DNA of 64,000 bases from Trichothermofontia sichuanensis B231 (GTDB lineage: Bacteria; Cyanobacteriota; Cyanobacteriia; B231), in assembly GCF_026240635.1 (NCBI RefSeq), contig NZ_CP110848.1:3801741-3865740 (forward strand). Reading direction: 5' to 3'. Both the position numbers and the translations under genes were made by a program. A model generated the notes under the pieces. That model was not told the origin of the DNA and did not search any database. It saw nothing but the letters and a program-made list of their open reading frames with translations. Shown piece by piece: positions 35,031 to 43,584 of the stretch; the stretch's first letter is position 1; each line of letters opens with the position of its first letter.

Positions 35031-35840
35031 ATGAAGGTTCGTTCGACGCTTGCCGCTAGTGTTGCCCTCGCGTTACTGAGTGGCACGATCGTCACGGCTG
35101 TCGCCGGTGGGGCCAGTATCCTGCTCCCCTCCCCCAGTGCCGTGGCCCAACAGGCCACTTTAAATCTGGCAGGAGAAGGTGAGGGGACCTTATCGCTGCG
35201 GGGGCGTCCTAACCAAATCATTACCTTTGTAACCGTTGCCAGTCGTCCCAACCGACAAACCAACATTTCCCTGCGCTTAGCTGACGGTAACCTCATGCAA
35301 TGGACAGGACGGTTGCTCAGCCGGAAGGCGACTGAGGCTAGAATCCGTCTAACCAATGCCGGGATGGCGGATGCCACCGGGACCCTCACCCTCCGTTTTC
35401 AGGGGGATCGCCTGATCTCCTTAATCGGGAATGGCAGCATTGATAGTCAACCCATGTCCGTACGCTTTACCATTGGTGACGATAGTGTGAACCGTCCGCC
35501 TACCACTGCGACTGCCCGGACCCTGGCTCAGTCTGGACGAGGTATCTTTGGCCTTCAAGGTCGCCCCAACCGCCCCATTACCTTTGCCTCAGCGAGCATC
35601 CAGGCCAATGGTCAGGCCGAACTATCCATTCGCCTGAATGATGGTAGTCTCATCAGTTTTGGGGGACAACAAACCCACCAGAATGCCTATGAAATTGTCT
35701 TGAATCTGACCAGTTCTGGGATGGCCGATGCTCGGGGGACGGCCAATATTCGATATGGGGCTAACAATTCGATTAAGGAGATTGTGGCGAATGGCACGAT
35801 GGATGGCCAATCGTTCTTTATTCAATTTACCGGCCAGTAG
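35031..35840 (+). CDS. Secreted protein with a tandemly duplicated beta-domain
   Basis: The 269-residue protein has a signal peptide (STLAASVALALLSGTIVTAVAGGASILL, cleaved near AVAQQ) and two homologous units of about 95 residues. Unit 1 contains GTLSLRGRPNQIITFVTVAS, ISLRLADGNLMQWTGR, LTNAGMADATGTLTLRF and MSVRF; unit 2 contains GIFGLQGRPNRPITFASASI, LSIRLNDGSLISFGGQ, LTSSGMADARGTANIRY and FFIQF. The alternating hydrophobic pattern suggests beta-sandwich domains. I take the ATG at 35031 as the start, because earlier frames lack a signal. The role is unknown; an extracellular or periplasmic binding role is a guess. Confidence 0.7.
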   Translation: MKVRSTLAASVALALLSGTIVTAVAGGASILLPSPSAVAQQATLNLAGEGEGTLSLRGRPNQIITFVTVASRPNRQTNISLRLADGNLMQWTGRLLSRKATEARIRLTNAGMADATGTLTLRFQGDRLISLIGNGSIDSQPMSVRFTIGDDSVNRPPTTATARTLAQSGRGIFGLQGRPNRPITFASASIQANGQAELSIRLNDGSLISFGGQQTHQNAYEIVLNLTSSGMADARGTANIRYGANNSIKEIVANGTMDGQSFFIQFTGQ

Positions 35841-36089
35841 TCGCTAAGGCCCAATACTGCCTTCCCCGCGTTCTGACCCCGGTTGTCCCTCAGATCGCTC
35901 GATCGCTCTAGCCCATACTGGCCCCGCCCGATGCAACGAGACCGACGCAACCCCCTTGAGGACAACTGGAGGACAGATCGAGGACAAGGATATCAATGTA
36001 GGCATCGACTTCCCATTACCCCCCAGCGCATCAGGAATTTTGGTAAAATAATGTAAACTTTTCTCAGAATTCCAGAGGGCGGGTGACCC

Positions 36090-37277
36090 ATGCGGGTAAT
36101 TTTACTGACTGGCAAAGGCGGTGTGGGCAAAACATCCGTCGCCGCAGCAACCGGGCTGCGCTGTGCCGAGCTGGGGTATAAGACCCTGGTGCTGAGTACT
36201 GATCCGGCTCATTCGTTGGCGGACAGTTTTGATTTAGAACTCAGCCACGAGCCGCGATCGGTGAAACCCAATTTGTGGGGAGCTGAACTAGATGCCCTCA
36301 TGGAGTTGGAAAATAACTGGGGAGCAGTGAAGCGCTATATTACCCAGGTGTTGCAGGCACGGGGGCTAGAAGGCGTTGAGGCGGAAGAATTAGCGATCCT
36401 CCCCGGCATGGATGAGATTTTTAGCCTGGTGCGGATGAAACGCCATTATGACGAAGGGGAGTTTGATGTCCTAATTATTGACTCAGCTCCCACGGGTACA
36501 GCTCTGCGTTTATTGAGTTTGCCGGAAGTGGCGGGATGGTATATGCGCCGCTTTTATAAGCCTTTGCAGCGGATGTCGATCGCCCTCCGTCCCGTTTTTG
36601 AACCCATTTTCAAGCCGCTAACTGGGTTTTCCCTGCCCGATCGCGAGGTGATGGATGCCCCCTACGAATTCTATGAACAGATCGAGGCCTTGGAGAAGGT
36701 TCTGACTGACAATACCCAAACCTCAGTCCGGCTGGTGACAAATCCCGAAAAAATGGTGATTAAGGAGTCTCTACGCGCCCATGCCTATTTGAGTTTGTAT
36801 AACGTTGGGACGGATCTGGTGATCGCCAACCGCATTATTCCCGATACGGTGACCGATCCCTTTTTCCAACGTTGGAAAGAATCGCAGCAGCAGTACCGGC
36901 AGGAAATTCGGGATAATTTTCAGCCTTTGCCGATCAAAGAAGTTCCCCTCTATTCAGAGGAACTCTGTGGGCTGACGGCCCTAGAGCGGCTGAAGGAAAC
37001 TCTCTATGCCGAGGAGGATCCCACCCAAGTTTATTACAAGGAAACCACCTTGCGCGTTACCCAACAACAGGATCAATATAGCCTGGAAATCTATCTGCCC
37101 GGCATCCCCAAAAATCAGGTTGAACTGAGTAAGTCAGGGGATGAATTAAACATTCGGATTGGTAACCATCGCCGTAATCTGGTCCTCCCCCAAGCCCTGG
37201 CTGCCTTGCAACCGGCGGGGGCCAAAATGGAGGAGGATTATCTGAAGATCCGTTTTGCCAACCCTGTGGGTGTTTAG
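36090..37277 (+). CDS. Get3d-like ArsA family ATPase with alpha-crystallin-like tail
   Basis: The 395-residue protein has a Walker [10 protein letters not shown], switch [31 protein letters not shown] and [15 protein letters not shown] of the ArsA/Get3 family. It lacks the CxxC zinc pair of eukaryotic Get3. The C-terminal ~85 residues ([45 protein letters not shown]) resemble an alpha-crystallin/Hsp20 fold, as described for Get3d proteins of photosynthetic organisms. The likely role is binding hydrophobic clients with ATP-driven cycles, perhaps in membrane-protein biogenesis. A ribbon-helix-helix gene starts 25 bp later. Confidence 0.88.
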   Translation: MRVILLTGKGGVGKTSVAAATGLRCAELGYKTLVLSTDPAHSLADSFDLELSHEPRSVKPNLWGAELDALMELENNWGAVKRYITQVLQARGLEGVEAEELAILPGMDEIFSLVRMKRHYDEGEFDVLIIDSAPTGTALRLLSLPEVAGWYMRRFYKPLQRMSIALRPVFEPIFKPLTGFSLPDREVMDAPYEFYEQIEALEKVLTDNTQTSVRLVTNPEKMVIKESLRAHAYLSLYNVGTDLVIANRIIPDTVTDPFFQRWKESQQQYRQEIRDNFQPLPIKEVPLYSEELCGLTALERLKETLYAEEDPTQVYYKETTLRVTQQQDQYSLEIYLPGIPKNQVELSKSGDELNIRIGNHRRNLVLPQALAALQPAGAKMEEDYLKIRFANPVGV

Positions 37278-37302
37278 GGTGTTTAAGGTTAGGGGGTTTA
37301 AT

Positions 37303-37692
37303 ATGAATCTGCCCCTCAGTATGGGCACACAACTAGAAACGATCGTGTTGCAATTGCCGGTGGCCCTAGATGCGGCCCTTGCGGCGCAAGCGACGCGATC
37401 GGGCCGATCCAAATCTGAGATAGTCGCAGCGCTTTTACAGGCCCATTTGACTCTAGATCTTCCCAAGCCAGAACCGGATCCTCTCCTGAGCGATCGGCTT
37501 GTTGCCTTGCAAGAGCGCCTGACCCAGATTGAACATCACCTGACTTATTATCAATTGCTTTTCCAGAAACAACCCTTGAAAGGTCCCCCTCCTTTCCCCA
37601 TAGACGATGACATTGTCGATGAGCCGGATGAAATCCTCGAAGGATTTCTAGATTGGGAGCACAGACAGAACCGACCGCGTATGGTAGATTAA
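37303..37692 (+). CDS. Ribbon-helix-helix-like small protein
   Basis: The 129-residue protein has an Arc/CopG-type segment near the start (TIVLQLPVALDAALAAQATRSGRSKSEIVAALLQAHLTL), which would form the beta-strand and two helices of a dimeric DNA-binding fold. A helical ERLTQIEHHLTYYQLLF follows, with an acidic C-terminal tail. It lies 25 bp after the Get3d-like gene and may share its transcript. No toxin partner is visible, so it is not obviously an antitoxin. I take ATG 37303. Confidence 0.6.
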   Translation: MNLPLSMGTQLETIVLQLPVALDAALAAQATRSGRSKSEIVAALLQAHLTLDLPKPEPDPLLSDRLVALQERLTQIEHHLTYYQLLFQKQPLKGPPPFPIDDDIVDEPDEILEGFLDWEHRQNRPRMVD

Positions 37693-37894
37693 CAGTGAGT
37701 ATAGTTTTGCGCGAAGGCAGGCGTTTCTAGCCTTTAATCTTGTCCCGCCATTGTTTGACCTGAACTCGCTTGAGCATTGCTGCGAGAGCTGAATTTAGCC
37801 AGCAGGGTCTGCGAGCGCGATCGGGCAAGTATTGGGGCTGATCAGTCCCTTAGATTGGTTTTTACTGACGTGATGGCGAATTACGGGATCAGGC

Positions 37895-38845
37895 ATGAGT
37901 CGCTTAGATGCTGTCCAAGTTGAGCAACTGGAAGAAATTGGGACCTACCTACAAGCGATTCGGGAGAGACAGGGCAAATCCCTGGATGAGATCGCCACGA
38001 AGACATTTATTCCCCTACGGTTGCTGAAAGCTATTGAGGCCGGTAATGCCCATCCCTTACCTGAACCCGTCTTTGTTCAGGGGTTTATCCGCCGCTATGC
38101 GGAGGCCCTAGGTCTGGATGGGCGGGATCTGTCGCAACGGTTTTCGGTGGAAGCAACTGTTGCCCCACAAGCGGGGGAAGATGTCCCAACGTTGCCGATC
38201 GTTGATCCTGCCTCCCTCGGTTCGACGCCGCCGACTGATTCGTCTGTTCCCAATGGGCCGCCCCCGGCGGGCCAATTAGTCGATTCGGTGCTCCCCTCTA
38301 GCCCCCATCGTCCCAATTGGGTACCAGCCTATGTGGTCGGTGGTCTGATCGTCTTAATTGGGCTAGGGTATGTGGGGATGGGCCGATTGCGGCCTGTTAC
38401 TGAGGCGCCTAAATCGCCGGCAGCCCTAACGGCGCCGGAGGTTCCCCGTCAACTACCCCAATCAGCCCCAGAACTGCCAGCCGTTGCGGTATCCCCTACG
38501 GCCAATACGACCCCAGCAAACCCATCTGTCAGCGCTACCCCCAGTCTGCCAGTGGCTTCTGCCCCTGCCCAACCATCGCCGGCGGCCAATACGGGGCCGG
38601 TGGCGGTAGACGTCAGTTTCCAGGGAACTTCCTGGGTTGAGGTCACGATCGATGGGGAAGTGGTTTTTGAAGGGACGTTAGAGGCGGGGACCCAACGCGC
38701 TTGGTCAGGGAAGGAGCAGGTGACGATCGTGGCTGGGAATGCCGGAGCGGTCCTCGTGAGCTACAACCAGGGGAAAGCAGTGCCGATGGGGGAGCTAGGG
38801 GAAGTCCAGGAGCGCTCGTTCCCGCCTGCCCCAACGGTCCCCTAA
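37895..38845 (+). CDS. RodZ-like helix-turn-helix membrane protein
   Basis: The 316-residue protein has an N-terminal HTH of RodZ type (LQAIRERQGKSLDEIATKTFIPLRLLKAIEAGN, PVFVQGFIRRYAEALGLDGRDLSQRF), a Pro/Ser/Thr-rich region, one transmembrane helix (VPAYVVGGLIVLIGLGYVGM) and a C-terminal DUF4115-like periplasmic domain (VSFQGTSWVEVTIDGEVVFEGTLEAGTQRAWSG, EQVTIVAGNAGAVLVSYN). RodZ links MreB to the membrane in rod-shaped cells; the architecture agrees, although mreB is not in the window. Confidence 0.83.
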   Translation: MSRLDAVQVEQLEEIGTYLQAIRERQGKSLDEIATKTFIPLRLLKAIEAGNAHPLPEPVFVQGFIRRYAEALGLDGRDLSQRFSVEATVAPQAGEDVPTLPIVDPASLGSTPPTDSSVPNGPPPAGQLVDSVLPSSPHRPNWVPAYVVGGLIVLIGLGYVGMGRLRPVTEAPKSPAALTAPEVPRQLPQSAPELPAVAVSPTANTTPANPSVSATPSLPVASAPAQPSPAANTGPVAVDVSFQGTSWVEVTIDGEVVFEGTLEAGTQRAWSGKEQVTIVAGNAGAVLVSYNQGKAVPMGELGEVQERSFPPAPTVP

Positions 38846-38846
38846 T

Positions 38847-38917
38847 GAAGGGGAGTGAAAAGCTGTATCGTTCTTATTTGGATTGACCATACTTTATGAT
38901 TGAAGTAAAGGCTGTAT
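38847..38917. repeat. Composite dispersed repeat after rodZ-like gene
   Basis: Immediately after the stop comes GAAGGGGAGTGAAAAGCTG, then the MITE-like end TCTTATTTGGATTGACCATA, then GTAAAGGCTGTA (38905-38916). The order is the same as at 16780-16851. The remaining 300 bp to ribH contain no gene and no FMN riboswitch that I can see. Confidence 0.6.
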
Positions 38918-39235
38918 TTCCGTCCGAGTTGCAGGGGATAAGTTGGTGAGTTGAGTAGACGATTGGGAATCAGGTGCTTGAGGATTTGCCAATTACAACA
39001 AATGCAACAAATGAGCCTAGCCACTCTAGCGGTTGTTGTTGCAATAAGGAATCTGAGTCACGTGTCAAGGTTTATAGCGTCCGAGTTATGGCAAAATATT
39101 ATTCCAAGTTGCTCGCCTCCTAACTTCACTGATGTGCTGCACTAGTAGGCGAGATGCCTACGGCGGGGATCTATTGCTTGGCAGGTGGGATGTCTCCCCC
39201 ACGAGACTGATTGAACTTCCCAGGAAATCCACAGC

Positions 39236-39781
39236 ATGGCTGTTTTTGAAGGCTCGTTTACTGATACTGAGGCGTTGCGATTTGCGATCGTGATTGCCCG
39301 TTTCAATGATCTGATCACGGGTAAATTGCTGAGCGGGTGTCAGGATTGCCTCAAGCGCCACGGGGTTGATCCGGATGGCCCGCAGGTGGATTATATCTGG
39401 GTTCCGGGTAGTTTTGAGATTCCCTTGGTAGCACGGCAAGTCGCCCAGACCTATCGCTACGATGCTGTGATTTGCCTGGGGGCAGTCATCCAGGGCCAAA
39501 CGCCCCATTTTGATTATGTGGCTGCTGAGGTGTCGAAGGGGATCGCCGCGGCGGGGTATCAGACGGGGGTGCCGGTGATTTTTGGGATTCTGACGGCGGA
39601 TACGATGCAGCAGGCCCTCGAACGGGCGGGGATTAAGAGTAATAAGGGTTGGGATTACGCCATGAATGCGATCGAGATGGCGAGTCTTATGCGGCAATTG
39701 AAGCAAAAGGGGGGAATTGAGGTCACGCTTCCCGGTGCGATCGCGGGCAAGATGCCGCCTTCCTTACCCACCTCCCTATGA
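39236..39781 (+). CDS. ribH: 6,7-dimethyl-8-ribityllumazine synthase
   Basis: The 181-residue enzyme forms the lumazine precursor of riboflavin. Conserved features: [53 protein letters not shown] with the catalytic histidine in TPHFDYV, and [20 protein letters not shown]. The C-terminal tail, 20 residues past the usual end, is not conserved in family members. Its TGA overlaps the next gene's ATG by four bases. Confidence 0.94.
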   Translation: MAVFEGSFTDTEALRFAIVIARFNDLITGKLLSGCQDCLKRHGVDPDGPQVDYIWVPGSFEIPLVARQVAQTYRYDAVICLGAVIQGQTPHFDYVAAEVSKGIAAAGYQTGVPVIFGILTADTMQQALERAGIKSNKGWDYAMNAIEMASLMRQLKQKGGIEVTLPGAIAGKMPPSLPTSL

Positions 39782-40575
39782 CGTTTCCCTTCCCTGGCAT
39801 GAACCCCTATTTGGAAAATCCGGCCCTGTGGCCAGAGGTTCACGCCTGGTTAATCGTGGGATTGGCCCGGACTCTCAACCCCATCCTGAAACCGAAATAC
39901 CGAGCCGCCGTCGAGCAGCGAGTTTACCAGGATGCTGTGTTGGTGGGTGTCCCTGATGTTGCTGTTTTCCAGCAGCCATCCGAACCCACGCGTGCCACAA
40001 CCCTGACCCGCTCTGTTGGTCAACCCCTGACGGTCACTCTCCCCATGCCCACCGAAGTGCGAGAGCGCTACTTGGAAATTCACCAGATTAGCACGGGTCA
40101 AGTGGTCACGGTCATCGAAGTCCTCTCACCGAAAAATAAGCGTCCCGGCGAGGGGCAGAACCAATACACAACAAAACGGCTGAAAGTCCTGGAAAGTCAG
40201 AGTCACCTGATTGAGGTTGATCTCCTGCGATCGGGTGACCCACCCTTCATCGCTGGGGGGATTCCTTCCGACTATCGCATTCTCGTCAGTCGTGCCCAGG
40301 ACCGCCCCCAAGCCACTCTCTATCCTTTTAACTTGAGAGACGCAATCCCCACCTTCCCGCTGCCCCTGCAACCCGGTGATCCTGAACCTGCGATCGACTT
40401 GCAGTCACTTCTTCAGGCGATTTATGACGAGGCTGCCCTTGATCTGGTTATTGACTATCATCAACCGCCGATCCCGCCGTTAACGGAGAGCGATTGGGAG
40501 TGGTTGCAAACCTATGTCCAGGAGACAGGCGATTCTCCTGCGGCGACGCAGGGCGATCGGGCCAAATCCCCGTAA
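39778..40575 (+). CDS. DUF4058 family protein
   Basis: The 265-residue protein begins with the DUF4058 signature [18 protein letters not shown], followed by [31 protein letters not shown] (the E-x-x-SPxNK segment), and [13 protein letters not shown]4058 resembles the PD-(D/E)XK nuclease-like Uma2 superfamily; function is not established. It is translationally coupled to ribH by the ATGA overlap. No membrane segment or signal is present. Confidence 0.88.
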   Translation: MTFPFPGMNPYLENPALWPEVHAWLIVGLARTLNPILKPKYRAAVEQRVYQDAVLVGVPDVAVFQQPSEPTRATTLTRSVGQPLTVTLPMPTEVRERYLEIHQISTGQVVTVIEVLSPKNKRPGEGQNQYTTKRLKVLESQSHLIEVDLLRSGDPPFIAGGIPSDYRILVSRAQDRPQATLYPFNLRDAIPTFPLPLQPGDPEPAIDLQSLLQAIYDEAALDLVIDYHQPPIPPLTESDWEWLQTYVQETGDSPAATQGDRAKSP

Positions 40576-40710
40576 AACTCAAGACAAGGATGTTTTAGAG
40601 CGCTTAAGATGCAGTCTGGGCAGGCAGAAATTTTATCGAAATAGAATTACAACTCCCCTTCTCCCACAAGGGGCGAAGGGGTGGGGGGATGAGGGGCAAA
40701 TAGAAAGACT

Positions 40711-41529
40711 CTACTCAGTCAATCGCTTCATGGCTAACGCAACATGGCCTGCATCTGCCTCACAGCCAATAAATTGCCGACCTAATGATAAAGCTGCAAC
40801 GCCCGTTGTGCCGGAGCCGCAAAATGGATCAAAGACTAAATCCCCTGGGTTAGTACTGGCGCGGAGGCAGCGGGCCACCAGATCGACCGGTTTTTGGGTG
40901 GGGTGTTTGCCGTAGCGTTTTTCCTGTTTGCTAGGGGCCGGTAGTCGCCAGACATTCTTCATCTGTTTATCGCCATTCTCAGCCTTCATCGCCTCATAAT
41001 TGAAGGTGTAATGCTCTTTGCCTTTACGCGCCTTCGTTGCCCACAGGATTAGCTCGGTTGAATGTGTAAAGCAGCGACAGCCTAGATTGGGAGGGGGAGC
41101 CGGTTTTTCCCAGATAATGTCATTGAGAATCCGAAATCCAAGCTGCTGCATCGCAAACCCAACTGAGGGGTATACATGGAGCGTTCCAGTTACCCATATC
41201 GTGCCCGTGGGTTTGAGTAAACGGTAGCAAGCCGCCAACCAGGCTTTGTTAAATTCATGGTCTCGCTCAACCCCCTGGCTGCGATCCCACTCCCCTTTGT
41301 TAACGTTCACCATCCGCCCAGCCACACAGGTTACCCCGTCATTGGAAAGGTTGTAGGGAGGATCAGTCCAGATGCAGTCGATGCTGGCCGCAGGCAGAGC
41401 CGCCATCAGGGCCAAACTATCCCCGTGGTACAAACAAGAAAGCCCATCAGTAGACTGCCAGACCACCGCTGGCATGTTTGGTGTCACCGTTTCGTGGGGA
41501 TTGGCTTCGAGTGTTACCCGTGCTGTCAT
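40711..41529 (-). CDS. Orphan N6-adenine DNA methyltransferase, DpnA-like
   Basis: The 272-residue enzyme shows the amino-MTase catalytic motif TDPPYNLSNDG early and the SAM-binding motif VFDPFCGSGTTGVAAL late, which is the order of beta-class N6-adenine methylases. Its LNDIIWEKPAPPPNLGCRCFTHSTELILWA, KQMKNVW and GKHPTQKPVDLVAR stretches closely resemble DpnA/HindIII-like enzymes (GATC or AAGCTT type). No restriction gene is near, so it looks orphan. The start is unclear: ATG 41529 is used; a GTG at 41634 would add 35 residues including a repeat-encoded LEQLELEQLEQN. GATC lies in the HIP1 octamer common here, but target is inferred only. Confidence 0.85.
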   Translation of the reverse strand: MTARVTLEANPHETVTPNMPAVVWQSTDGLSCLYHGDSLALMAALPAASIDCIWTDPPYNLSNDGVTCVAGRMVNVNKGEWDRSQGVERDHEFNKAWLAACYRLLKPTGTIWVTGTLHVYPSVGFAMQQLGFRILNDIIWEKPAPPPNLGCRCFTHSTELILWATKARKGKEHYTFNYEAMKAENGDKQMKNVWRLPAPSKQEKRYGKHPTQKPVDLVARCLRASTNPGDLVFDPFCGSGTTGVAALSLGRQFIGCEADAGHVALAMKRLTE

Positions 41530-41809
41530 GGGCTTTGTGTTTTGCTCCAATTGCTCCAATTCCAATTGCTCCAATACAGACCTGGATAATACATGAAGAT
41601 CTGAACAATATAGATCTGGAGTACTATTCACCACAGGATAGCATTTAACCGCGCCTAACGTTAGTTTTGGGGGGAACGGTGCGAAGGACGGTGCCCAGAG
41701 CGGATGGGGCTATCATTGGGAAAGTATTAAGACGATCGTTTACATCACGATCGCGGCGTATCGCTGGTCACGCAGCACGCCGCCAACGATAGGAGAATTG
41801 AGCTTTACC

Positions 41810-43435
41810 ATGACCACCGACCTGGAAACCGAATTGCGCAACGCCGTTGACCAACGCCGCAATTTTGCGATTATTTCCCACCCCGATGCTGGGAAAACGA
41901 CGCTAACGGAAAAACTCCTGCTCTACGGGGGGGCGATCCACGAGGCTGGTGCGGTCAAGGCCCGTCGGAGTCAACGTCATGCCACGTCGGACTGGATGGC
42001 AATGGAGCAACAGCGGGGGATTTCGATTACCTCCACCGTGCTGCAATTCTTCTATCGGGGTTACCACATCAACCTACTCGACACCCCCGGTCACCAGGAC
42101 TTTAGTGAAGACACCTACCGCACCCTCGCCGCTGCTGATAACGCCGTCATGCTCGAAGATGCAGCCAAGGGCCTCGAACCCCAAACCCGCAAGCTATTTG
42201 AAGTTTGCCGCCTGCGGGGGCTACCGATTTTCACCTTCATTAACAAGATGGATCGTCCAGGGCGCGAGCCATTGGAACTGCTCGACGAAATCGAGCGGGA
42301 ACTGGGCTTGCAAACCTATGCCGTCAACTGGCCGATCGGGATGGGCGATCGCTTCACGGGCGTATTCGATCGTCGCCACCGTCAGATCCATCTGTTCGAG
42401 CGCAGCCGCCACGGCAGCCGCGAAGCCACCACCACCGTATTTGATCTGGGTGATCCGCGTTTAGAAGACTTAATCGACCAGGATCTTTATTACCACTTCA
42501 AGGACGAACTAGAGCTACTCGAAGAAGTGGGTACCGAGTTAGATCTAGAGCAAGTTCATCGCGGCAAAATGACCCCCGTCTTCTTTGGCAGTGCCATGAC
42601 CAACTTTGGCGTCGAACTGTTCCTGGATGCCTTTTTGGCCTATGCCCTCAAGCCCGCAGGCCGCAATAGCAACCTGGGACGGATCGAACCCACCCATCCC
42701 GAATTCTCCGGCTTTGTCTTCAAACTGCAGGCCAACATGGACCCTAAACACCGCGATCGCATTGCCTTTGTACGGGTTTGTTCCGGCAAATTCGAGAAAG
42801 ACATGGTGGTCAACCACACCCGAACCGGCAAAACCGTGCGCCTTTCGCGGCCCCAAAAACTCTTTGCCCAAGAGCGCATGTCCCTCGATGAAGCCTACCC
42901 CGGCGACGTAATTGGGTTGAACAATCCCGGCGTCTTTGCGATCGGTGACACCATCTACACCGGGTCTACCGTTGCCTTTGGTCCCGAACCGCCGCGTTAC
43001 GAAGGCATCCCCTGCTTTTCCCCGGAACTCTTCGCCTACCTGAAAAACCCCAACCCCTCCAAATTCAAGCAATTCAGCAAAGGCGTTGCCGAGCTACAGG
43101 AAGAAGGAGCCATCCAAATCATGTATTCGATCGACGACAGCAAACGCGACCCCATCCTTGCCGCCGTCGGCCAACTCCAGTTTGAAGTTGTCCAGTTCCG
43201 GATGCAGAACGAATACGGCGTCGAAACCCTACTCGAACCCCTTCCCTTCACCGTTGCCCGTTGGGTCGAAGGCGGTTGGGATGCCCTCCAGGCTGCCGGT
43301 CGCCTCTTCAACACCGCCACCGTCAAAGACAACTGGGGTCGTCCTGTCCTCCTCTTCCGCAACGAATGGAACTGCCAGCAAATCGAAGCCGATCATCCCA
43401 AACTCAAACTGAGCGCGATCGCTCCCCTCACCTAA
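41810..43435 (+). CDS. prfC: Peptide chain release factor 3
   Basis: The 541-residue GTPase recycles release factors RF1/RF2 from the ribosome. G motifs: [48 protein letters not shown] and [10 protein letters not shown]. The later regions match RF3 domains 2 and 3 ([46 protein letters not shown]). ATG 41810 follows AGGAGA at 41791 by 13 bases, slightly long; a TTG at 41798 is close to the ribosome site but less likely. Confidence 0.95.
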   Translation: MTTDLETELRNAVDQRRNFAIISHPDAGKTTLTEKLLLYGGAIHEAGAVKARRSQRHATSDWMAMEQQRGISITSTVLQFFYRGYHINLLDTPGHQDFSEDTYRTLAAADNAVMLEDAAKGLEPQTRKLFEVCRLRGLPIFTFINKMDRPGREPLELLDEIERELGLQTYAVNWPIGMGDRFTGVFDRRHRQIHLFERSRHGSREATTTVFDLGDPRLEDLIDQDLYYHFKDELELLEEVGTELDLEQVHRGKMTPVFFGSAMTNFGVELFLDAFLAYALKPAGRNSNLGRIEPTHPEFSGFVFKLQANMDPKHRDRIAFVRVCSGKFEKDMVVNHTRTGKTVRLSRPQKLFAQERMSLDEAYPGDVIGLNNPGVFAIGDTIYTGSTVAFGPEPPRYEGIPCFSPELFAYLKNPNPSKFKQFSKGVAELQEEGAIQIMYSIDDSKRDPILAAVGQLQFEVVQFRMQNEYGVETLLEPLPFTVARWVEGGWDALQAAGRLFNTATVKDNWGRPVLLFRNEWNCQQIEADHPKLKLSAIAPLT

Positions 43436-43584
43436 AAATTGGCTCCCCCTGCGTGCCCCTTTGTGTCCTTCGTGCCTTGGTGGTGAAATTGCCCTACCCT
43501 TCCCAAAGACAGCCAAGATAGCCATCCACAAACCACAATGATAGCCAAGATAGCCATCCCCCACGCTTAAGTCCCTGCTCCTCC

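Noticed and set aside
37303-37692. Ribbon-helix-helix gene considered as an antitoxin
   Set aside because: No toxin-like gene lies beside it; the next gene encodes a RodZ-like protein 200 bp away.
39140-39235. Possible FMN riboswitch before ribH
   Set aside because: The conserved RFN element bases are not present; only a dispersed GCAGGTGGGATG fragment is seen.
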